From Anaerolineaceae bacterium (GTDB lineage Bacteria > Chloroflexota > Anaerolineae > Anaerolineales > Anaerolineaceae): 6,376 nucleotides of DNA. This document shows, in pieces, positions 1 through 5,377 of the stretch. Where the stretch lies: assembly GCA_017995665.1 (NCBI GenBank), contig JAGOIM010000092.1:1-6376 (forward strand), in the 5' to 3' direction. A program made the position numbers and the translations under genes. Below the pieces are notes generated by a model. The model searched no databases, was not told where the DNA came from, and saw only the letters and a program-made list of their open reading frames with translations. Every line of letters begins with the position of its first letter. Within the stretch, counting starts at the first letter, position 1.

Positions 1-25
1 CGGCTTAATAATTTGCCAGGATCTT

Positions 26-97
26 GCCGGCTTGAAAAGCACAAGCCGGCCTACGATAAATTTTTTGCTGGCTTGAAACGCGCAAGATTGCTTACGA
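26..97. repeat. Two units of a palindromic intergenic repeat
   Basis: The unit at 26-56 contains a perfect hairpin, GCCGGCTTG (26-34) and CAAGCCGGC (42-50) with a 7-base loop, followed by CTACGA. A diverged second unit at 67-97 begins GCTGGCTTG and ends CTTACGA; it matches the first at 24 of 31 positions but its right arm has decayed, so the hairpin is weak. The spacing is 41 bases. The bases CGGCTT at position 1 may be the end of a further unit outside the window. This looks like an interspersed REP-like element after the operon end. Confidence 0.6.
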
Positions 98-181
98 CCT
101 GAGTTTCTCATTTTGCTGAAACAATCTGTTTTCAACGAGGAAAAGAAATGTTTTCAGGACACTTAATTGAGAAACTCAGGT
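97..181. repeat. Perfect 14-base inverted repeat with a 57-base spacer
   Basis: ACCTGAGTTTCTCA (97-110) is exactly complementary to TGAGAAACTCAGGT (168-181). The spacer contains a smaller hairpin, TGAAACA / TGTTTTCA (117-134), and the octamer TGTTTTCA recurs at 149-156 and 250-257. In a plus-strand RNA the long stem would enclose the GAGG site at 137-140 and the ATG at 148. It could be an RNA regulatory structure, or the ends of a very small mobile element; I see no target-site duplication. Confidence 0.7.
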
Positions 182-261
182 GGGGTCTTATCCTGATTAT
201 TTTGCTGGTTATCTGTCTGATTTTTCACTTGGCTTTTGCTCTTTCAGTTTGTTTTCACTAA
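148..261 (+). CDS. Possible 37-residue single-helix membrane peptide
   Basis: This is a tentative small gene pointing towards the peptidase. The ATG at 148 follows GAGG (137-140) at a 7-base distance. The product starts MFSGHLIEKLRWG, then has an unbroken hydrophobic stretch from about residue 14 to 35 (Leu, Ile, Val, Ala, Phe, with Cys at 23 and 35 and a His at 27), and ends in TAA at 259-261. A short basic head plus one membrane helix is the build of small membrane peptides and of type I toxins, but no family is recognised. Perfect 14-base inverted repeat arms at 97-110 and 168-181 bracket its ribosome binding site. A+T-rich sequence can give hydrophobic frames by chance, so it may not be expressed. 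Confidence 0.3.
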   Translation: MFSGHLIEKLRWGLILIILLVICLIFHLAFALSVCFH

Positions 262-337
262 TAATACACGCAATTTTCAAACCAGGCAAAAAGATGTGAA
301 GAGTAAGAATGTGAAGATGCCAAAGAGGCTATCGAAC

Positions 338-371
338 AAAAAAGGTCTCGTGATTGCAATCACGAGACCTT
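338..371 (-). terminator. Rho-independent terminator of the C25 peptidase gene
   Basis: Positions 342-371 form a perfect 30-base palindrome (half-site AAGGTCTCGTGATTG). On the minus strand the hairpin, with at least 11 G+C-containing pairs, is followed by TTTTTT (338-343), 37 bases past the peptidase stop codon. On the plus strand the flank is only TTCAGCTTTTA, so termination in that direction would be weaker but possible. Confidence 0.9.
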
Positions 372-408
372 CAGCTTTTACCTTCTGCTTTTATCTGCCT
401 AAGAGAGC

Positions 409-3400
409 TTATCGAAGCACCAATGGGAGATAGACCCTGAGGGGGGGTAAGACAAATATTTTCACCTGGGCAGGCTCGCTTTCGTACATCCCATATCTGA
501 GTTTATAGCTAAAGCTTTCTATGCCATAAAAATCCTGATTGGGCTTATATTGAAAAGCTCCGTTTTGCGTCAGGCTTAGATCTCCGGAAGAAACATTGCT
601 CACCAAAATCAGATTGACAGGCAATGCACTCGGGTTGATATCATTTACCAAAAGCCCCTTACCAACCGGCACAACCAAACTCTTATTCATAAACATCGAA
701 TATTCATCAGGAACGGCCACCAAATTCGGTTTGATCTCCAGCTCAACGCTTGTAACATTACTTTCCAAATTCCAAGTGTTGATTTTATAAGTGAAACTGT
801 CAACGCCATAGGTGTTTTCGCTCGGTGTATAAACAAATGATCCATCCTGGCTTAGATTCAAAACCCCGGAAGAGGGCCCTTCGACCACAGTAATGGTCAA
901 ATCGTCCTCCGTTGGATTGATGTCGTTCGCCAACAAGCCCTCACTTGCCGATACGCTCAGGGCGAGATTGGAATCGCCTGAATATTCATCCGGATTTGCA
1001 ACGAGCCTTGGACCAACGTACAGATAAACCGGCACGGTATTGCTTTCGTCAATGCCGTCACTAACTTTATAACTAAAGCTGTCAAAGCCATGAAAGTTTG
1101 CACTAGGCGTATAAACAAAGGAACCGTCAGAATTGAGGTTCAAATTTCCGTTTTGCACATTTTCCACCAAAACAGCGCTGACCGGATTTCCGGTGGGGTT
1201 AATATCGTTCGTCAAAACACCTTCAGCTGCTGAAACGGTTAGGCTTGTGTTCGAATCAAGCTCATATTCATCGTAAATTGCGGTCAACTGAGTTTGCAAT
1301 TTCATCGAGGGATCACCAAATAGCAAGGTGGTATCAATCAGATCCAAATAGCGACCACTTTGCCAAAGGCGCAACAAGCCGGCATGTGTTGCCTGCCCAA
1401 GAATATTCACACCATCCTGGTAAACCGCCTTAAAGAAGCCGCGATTAGTATAATCGTGCCCAATTACCGCCCCCCATCCGGTTGGCGACCAGGAAGCCAC
1501 CGCGCCTTTGCCTTCAACGCGAGTGATAACTTCCCCCATAGCTTCTCTGTATTCCCCGTAGAGATGTGGTGAGAGGAAAAATCCTTCCATACATGTATTT
1601 GCCAGGATAACCGGATGTCTTTCTTGTGGAAGCAAATTTGGAATATCGACCGTTCTAAGCAAAGGTTGATCCCCCGGACCTCTGACTTCGCTCCAAGATG
1701 AATAACCGGCATGTCCGATGTAGTTAACAAGGAAAACACCATTATTAAATTCTTCCTGAATCATTGCCCTGGCAACATTTCTATCCGGAATATCCCAGCC
1801 CCAATAGACCCGTTGGGCATAGAAAGGTTCAGAGGGGAAATATTCACTCAAAATTGCGTCGGACAAATGAGGATAATGGGCTATTTCCGGCTTATCCGCA
1901 ACCGCTAAAATGCGATGCTTCCACTCTCCATCCGGTGGGTTTGTTTCATATGCAATAATTTTGTCAATATGGGCTTGAGCTTCTGCAATGGTGTTGACTG
2001 AAATCCGACCGAGCATCAAATCCGGCAAGATGTCATCCCCAACAACAGCCGCAAAGCGGTTATCTGCCGAAGTCTCACCAATTGCTCCGTCAACATGCAG
2101 CAAGAAGGGTGGAATCAAACTGAGGCGGTTTTTCTTTTCATTGTTTCTTGGGTCAAAATGTCCATCACCAATCAAAATGACATAAGCCGGAGCAGGCGTC
2201 TGCCAATTTTGGTAAGCATAAGCGATAAAACTTTGAATCGCATAAGGGCTCGGGATACCATAATTGAATTCATCATAAATATCCTGAACATCGATTAATT
2301 CAGTTCGCAAACCCATCGATATTTTATGTGTTTTCAAAGATTCCGCCGGAGTCATCAGACTTTGATGGCTAATCAGTAACAAATCCGCCCCATGCGATTG
2401 CGCATGAAGGTTGGATTGTGAGTCGGCTTCTATCGCTTGAACTGTGAGATAGCCATTGTTTGTTGTCGCAAAATACTTTTTTGGTTCGCTAACAGAATCT
2501 GAGAATCGCAGATTAAACTTTCCATTATCAGGGACAACTTGGTTATTGATGAACCTTTTCAACATATCTGGATTGCTAATATCATACACTTCAACATTGC
2601 TGCCCGTAAAACCGGTCAATTCATAGGTCCAATTTCCATCAGTCTCATATCCGAAGCTCAATCGGTTATCTGTTACACCAAAATCTCGTTGGTAGCTGAG
2701 CTCAAACCAATCCAAAAAGAAAAGATCTGCATCATAATCTTGTTGTTTTGCGGTTATTTCAAGATTCAATACTTTGTTCTGTATCAGGTTGGCAGGGATA
2801 AGCCCTTCAAACTCATGTGTATGAACGCCATCCCAGCTCGCTTCTCCTACCTGGCTGCCGTTAACATTAACCAGCGCATAATGATCCGGGTTAATCATTA
2901 TTGCTTGTGTAAAGCCAACAAGTTTCATTTTGAAACTAACTTCATCACCGGCGTAATTGCCAAGTGTAATGGTTTGATTAATTTTCTTAAAAACAGTAGC
3001 CTGAAAGCGTCTTACAAAATCCCAGACATATCGGTCATAATCATCAACATCTATCGGCAAAGAGCGGTATTCGAGATCCGTCTCATAATGCTCGCTGGTC
3101 AAAAATGAAATTGGTGTCGGGGCACTTGTCGGTGTCCCATCAACAGTTTGCATGCGCAAGCCTGCTGTGCCACCATAGGTCAGCCAATAAACATTATCTT
3201 TGGTATATTTGCTTTTGTTTTCTTCCCCATAAAAAACTATGCCATCGCCGGGAATCACTTGAATGGCAATTTCTTCACCCAAGTGATACATTTTTACAGT
3301 ACTATAATCAATCGTATTCGTTGGAATCCCTGCATTGGCAAGTTCAGTAATGCTCATCTTGTACATACCGGTCTTTTGAACTTTTATTCGATAACCGGGC

Positions 3401-4191
3401 ACCGGCGGCATCCACGATTCACCATTTGTTTGAATTTCAGCTGCCTGAATCTTGCGCCAGGCTTTTGCCTGCTGATAATTGAGCAAAGTGTCTTGAAAGA
3501 GGCTTTCGAAAGCATCCGTTTCAACGAGAGGTTCACTTTGGAGAGCATTCGCAGCACCGCTGAAACTAATGTTGACCTCCAAATTTTCGTAAACAACCAG
3601 CTCCTGGTTTTCCAAATCGTACTGAACAGGATAAACTGCAATGCTGAGCAACCGTTGGGAGCGCATTTGCCCATCATTCGTAATCTCAGCAAAGACATTT
3701 GGATAAGATGGCATCCGATCGTAAATTTCAGGGTCTGTATGATAAGTAAAGACCGAGGCTGCCCCTGTGAAGTCTCCGCTTAGCAGTTGCTCATCGCTAA
3801 AATCGACACTCTCGGTCATAACCGGTGAAACCGGCGCATTCAGGGCTATCCGCTGGGCTCTTCCCGGAACTACTGTAATGGCAACTTCGCTGTCGAATGG
3901 TGCCCCGAAAGCTTCAGTTAACATCGGCAATTGTGGTGCTGCTTGCTGGCTAATCTGATCGAAACCTTGCAAACTAATTTGAGAGTAGTTTTCTCCGTCA
4001 AGTTCAACGGTTTCTATTAATAATTCATCTATCGGTACCCGAACCTCAAAACGAATCGAATTTCCTTTGGCATCAACAAGATTCACCGGATTTTCAACCA
4101 ATTCAAGCTTTGCTTGAACCGGCGCAATCGGTGCTAATAGCATCGCTATTAAAATGAAAGATGTCAGCACGACGTTTATTCGTTTAAACAT
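409..4191 (-). CDS. Secreted gingipain-type peptidase (family C25) with three Ig-like repeats and C-terminal tail
   Basis: This 1260-residue product is an exported cysteine protease of clan CD. The start is the ATG at 4189-4191, with GGAGGT at 4196-4201; a TTG at 4212 extends the frame but would place the Shine-Dalgarno inside the gene. A signal peptide covers residues 1-27 (K and R at 3-4, hydrophobic core, end V-Q-A). A propeptide-like region follows to about 240, with G-x-P-x-x-x x style strands and Q-L-P at 87-89. A G-Y-R-I-K-V module begins near 266. The C25 catalytic domain spans about 600-962: I-L-I-G-D-G near 670, the catalytic His in N-Y-I-G-H-A-G (His827), the catalytic Cys in A-N-T-C-M-E-G (Cys867), and L-F-G-D-P-S at its end. 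Both catalytic residues are intact. Three 94-residue Ig-like repeats start at 974, 1068 and 1162, and the protein ends RVYLPLVLR. Gingipains cleave after Arg or Lys; the specificity here is not readable. It is last in the operon-like row, so a role in peptide processing is possible but unproven. Confidence 0.93.
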   Translation of the reverse strand: MFKRINVVLTSFILIAMLLAPIAPVQAKLELVENPVNLVDAKGNSIRFEVRVPIDELLIETVELDGENYSQISLQGFDQISQQAAPQLPMLTEAFGAPFDSEVAITVVPGRAQRIALNAPVSPVMTESVDFSDEQLLSGDFTGAASVFTYHTDPEIYDRMPSYPNVFAEITNDGQMRSQRLLSIAVYPVQYDLENQELVVYENLEVNISFSGAANALQSEPLVETDAFESLFQDTLLNYQQAKAWRKIQAAEIQTNGESWMPPVPGYRIKVQKTGMYKMSITELANAGIPTNTIDYSTVKMYHLGEEIAIQVIPGDGIVFYGEENKSKYTKDNVYWLTYGGTAGLRMQTVDGTPTSAPTPISFLTSEHYETDLEYRSLPIDVDDYDRYVWDFVRRFQATVFKKINQTITLGNYAGDEVSFKMKLVGFTQAIMINPDHYALVNVNGSQVGEASWDGVHTHEFEGLIPANLIQNKVLNLEITAKQQDYDADLFFLDWFELSYQRDFGVTDNRLSFGYETDGNWTYELTGFTGSNVEVYDISNPDMLKRFINNQVVPDNGKFNLRFSDSVSEPKKYFATTNNGYLTVQAIEADSQSNLHAQSHGADLLLISHQSLMTPAESLKTHKISMGLRTELIDVQDIYDEFNYGIPSPYAIQSFIAYAYQNWQTPAPAYVILIGDGHFDPRNNEKKNRLSLIPPFLLHVDGAIGETSADNRFAAVVGDDILPDLMLGRISVNTIAEAQAHIDKIIAYETNPPDGEWKHRILAVADKPEIAHYPHLSDAILSEYFPSEPFYAQRVYWGWDIPDRNVARAMIQEEFNNGVFLVNYIGHAGYSSWSEVRGPGDQPLLRTVDIPNLLPQERHPVILANTCMEGFFLSPHLYGEYREAMGEVITRVEGKGAVASWSPTGWGAVIGHDYTNRGFFKAVYQDGVNILGQATHAGLLRLWQSGRYLDLIDTTLLFGDPSMKLQTQLTAIYDEYELDSNTSLTVSAAEGVLTNDINPTGNPVSAVLVENVQNGNLNLNSDGSFVYTPSANFHGFDSFSYKVSDGIDESNTVPVYLYVGPRLVANPDEYSGDSNLALSVSASEGLLANDINPTEDDLTITVVEGPSSGVLNLSQDGSFVYTPSENTYGVDSFTYKINTWNLESNVTSVELEIKPNLVAVPDEYSMFMNKSLVVPVGKGLLVNDINPSALPVNLILVSNVSSGDLSLTQNGAFQYKPNQDFYGIESFSYKLRYGMYESEPAQVKIFVLPPLRVYLPLVLR
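427..1272 (-). repeat. Three tandem 94-residue Ig-like (cadherin-like) repeats within the C25 peptidase
   Basis: Three in-frame units of exactly 282 bases lie at 991-1272, 709-990 and 427-708. Each starts D-E-Y and carries a G-x-L-x-N-D-I-N-P segment, a D-G-S-F-V-Y-T-P type strand (N-G-A-F-Q-Y-K-P in unit three) and a D-S-F-S-Y-K type strand. The pattern resembles the bacterial Ig/cadherin-like domains often found as tandem units of about 95 residues in exported proteins. The acidic Asp-Gly-Asp turn usual after N-D is replaced by N-P-[ST], so calcium binding in that loop may be lost. The role is probably a stalk or surface adhesion module. The third unit runs directly into the C-terminal tail. 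Confidence 0.8.
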
Positions 4192-4195
4192 GTTT

Positions 4196-4201
4196 ACCTC
4201 C
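4196..4201 (-). promoter_or_regulatory. Ribosome binding site that fixes the C25 peptidase start
   Basis: GGAGGT on the minus strand, four bases before the ATG at 4191. It decides in favour of that ATG over the upstream in-frame TTG at 4210-4212, and the resulting product begins directly with a well-formed signal peptide (MFKRINVVLTS...). Confidence 0.85.
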
Positions 4202-4217
4202 GAACTCTTCAATTTTT

Positions 4218-4247
4218 ATGATAACAAAAAATGATCTGTTTTCCGAA
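4218..4247 (-). promoter_or_regulatory. Weak candidate promoter for the C25 peptidase gene
   Basis: In the 63-base gap after the kinase-like gene, the minus strand reads TTCGGA (4242-4247), 18 bases, then TATCAT (4218-4223), about 26 bases before the ATG at 4191. The -10 match is good (5 of 6) and the -35 match poor (3 of 6). The gap is very A+T rich, where chance matches are common. The protease may simply be co-transcribed with the upstream genes. Confidence 0.2.
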
Positions 4248-4254
4248 TTTTTTA

Positions 4255-5124
4255 TTAAGCCTTGAGGATTTCGCTCAAAACATCCGAACCACGCTCATAA
4301 GCTAACTCAAAAAAATCAACTTTTTCGCTAAGTTCAATCAAGCGGTCCATGATCCCACCTATAATTTCGGGACGATAAATCGGATAAAAAGCCGTTTGCA
4401 GAAGCTTGAGCACCGCATCTGCCCGGTTGACTCTCGAAACAAGCTGTGAAGCAGATCGATTGAGGAAGAAAATCTTCTTTAGTGGTACACCACCATAAGC
4501 GCACATCTCAGTTGTTTCATGCCAGGGCGTACCGAAAACCATCAGCTGGCCGTCCAGCTTACGCAGGGCTATTTGGTCTTCTCCCATTACGGTCAAGCCA
4601 TGTTCTTCGCGCAAATCCCGGGCAAGGGTCGATTTCCCGGCTCCGGAATGCCCAATAAAACAATATCCTTCACCTTCCCAGATAATACCGGAAGCATGCA
4701 AGAGCAAATCGCCAAAATTCGCCAGCCAGTTTGAAAAAATGACAATGTCAATATACTGGAGCGGATAAACCATCTTTCCGGTGGAAGCTTTAAAATCTCC
4801 AATGATTGTTCCATGCTCAAAATTTGGCTCCAGCCTTATCCAGCGTTGAGGTTTTTGACTGGCTTGAGTAAAAGTTAGCAGATTTTGTGGATTTTCCCAA
4901 ACTTCAAAAATCTCATTGTGGTAAAGCAAAGAATTTGAACTCAAATCCGGAGAGTTTTTTGAATCAATTATTTCAAACCGCAACACATTAGTTTCAGGCT
5001 TAATTGTCTGATCGCTGATTAGAAATTTCTCATGACATGGAGAGTAATCAAAATCAAAAAATCCCTCCCTGTTCACGATTTCAATTGTCAATCCGGCAAG
5101 GCTTAACTGCAATTCATCTCCCAC
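4255..5124 (-). CDS. HPr kinase-related P-loop protein, possible peptide kinase
   Basis: This 289-residue cytoplasmic protein resembles the catalytic domain of HPr kinase/phosphorylase, and related proteins occur in RiPP clusters. Visible signatures are L-L-L-H-A-S-G at 140-146, whose His matches the conserved His before the P-loop in HprK, a Walker A loop G-H-S-G-A-G-K-S-T at 158-166, an acidic pair E-D at 182-183 where HprK has D-D, and F-G-T-P-W-H at 197-202. The first 130 residues match nothing I recognise. In some lasso-peptide systems, HprK-like enzymes phosphorylate the precursor on serine; the small peptide encoded 82 bases upstream has several Ser and Thr and is a candidate substrate. 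The start is uncertain. An in-frame TAG lies just upstream of the GTG at 5124, which has no ribosome binding site. A TTG at 5110-5112 is better placed, six bases or fewer behind GGGAG (5118-5122), and would shorten the product by four residues. A HprK-like role in sugar regulation is unlikely given the context. Confidence 0.85.
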   Translation of the reverse strand: MGDELQLSLAGLTIEIVNREGFFDFDYSPCHEKFLISDQTIKPETNVLRFEIIDSKNSPDLSSNSLLYHNEIFEVWENPQNLLTFTQASQKPQRWIRLEPNFEHGTIIGDFKASTGKMVYPLQYIDIVIFSNWLANFGDLLLHASGIIWEGEGYCFIGHSGAGKSTLARDLREEHGLTVMGEDQIALRKLDGQLMVFGTPWHETTEMCAYGGVPLKKIFFLNRSASQLVSRVNRADAVLKLLQTAFYPIYRPEIIGGIMDRLIELSEKVDFFELAYERGSDVLSEILKA

Positions 5125-5144
5125 TGGAAACTAACATATCGAAA

Positions 5145-5182
5145 CGATGAGGCATTTGCTTGAACAACAAATGCGCTCATCG
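5145..5182 (-). terminator. Intercistronic hairpin, possible partial terminator or mRNA stabiliser
   Basis: Between the stop of the small peptide gene and the start of the kinase-like gene, CGATGAGGCATTTG (5145-5158) pairs with CAAATGCGCTCATCG (5168-5182). This gives a 14-bp stem with one bulged base and a 9-base loop. On the minus strand it is followed only by TTTCGATAT, so the T-tract is weak. The likeliest role is partial termination or protection of the 3' end of the peptide message, so that more peptide than kinase is made. The structure is seen; the role is inferred. Confidence 0.6.
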
Positions 5183-5206
5183 CATCTGATACAACAAGCA
5201 AAACGC

Positions 5207-5377
5207 CTATGGCGTAGCAGGGCAGCTGTTCCCCTGTACAGGTGTATTACAGTTCAATCCAATCGTTGGTTCATTTGGAAACATGTTTGGACTGCTGTGA
5301 CAAAATCCTAAGACAGTGTTCTTCATTTCAAGAGAGACCTGTTTCACGCTTGGGGCTGAGTATTGTTTCTTATCCAT
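5207..5377 (-). CDS. Putative 56-residue Cys-containing RiPP precursor peptide
   Basis: This small gene encodes the probable substrate of the adjacent radical SAM/SPASM enzyme. The ATG at 5375-5377 lies inside the last codons of that enzyme (ATGGATAA, 8-base overlap) and is preceded by AGAGGAG at 5388-5394, ten bases upstream. The product starts MDKKQYSAPSVKQVSLEM and ends NSCPATP before a TAG at 5207-5209. The N-terminal half (about 1-23) looks like a leader: it holds all four lysines (3, 4, 12, 19) and a Y-x-x-P-x-V-x-x-V-x-L pattern, which I recall from other leaders beside radical SAM/SPASM genes. The C-terminal half (about 24-56) has no Lys or Arg, has Cys at 26, 43 and 52, and is rich in Pro, Asn, Ser and Thr, as expected of a core. 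There is no Gly-Gly cleavage site. The gene is seen directly; its role as precursor is inferred from size, composition and neighbours. I do not recognise a named family. Confidence 0.8.
   Translation of the reverse strand: MDKKQYSAPSVKQVSLEMKNTVLGFCHSSPNMFPNEPTIGLNCNTPVQGNSCPATP

Noticed and set aside
1..100. CRISPR array
   Set aside because: Only two diverged units with about 10 bases between them; no regular spacers or cas genes.
97..181. Miniature transposable element (MITE)
   Set aside because: The inverted repeat is perfect, but no flanking direct duplication is found and the total length of 85 bases is very short; kept only as an inverted repeat.
236..433. A 65-residue plus-strand reading frame
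   Set aside because: It starts with TTG without a ribosome binding site, crosses the terminator palindrome and runs into the end of the peptidase gene; no recognisable features.
409..700. Type IX secretion C-terminal domain on the gingipain-like protein
   Set aside because: The end is Ig-like repeats plus a short YLPLVLR tail; the conserved features of the Bacteroidota type IX sorting domain are not seen.
2539..3783. Long plus-strand frames of 189 and 211 residues
   Set aside because: They lie wholly opposite the peptidase coding sequence, which has intact domain motifs in its own frame, and show no family features.
4192..4212. Upstream TTG start for the peptidase, adding seven residues
   Set aside because: The GGAGGT Shine-Dalgarno would lie inside the coding region, and the signal peptide starts properly at the ATG at 4191.
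5207..5377. A firm call of the peptide as a sactipeptide, ranthipeptide or lasso peptide
   Set aside because: Cys spacing (17 and 9) matches no class pattern I can name with certainty, and no lasso cyclase or RRE protein is in the window.
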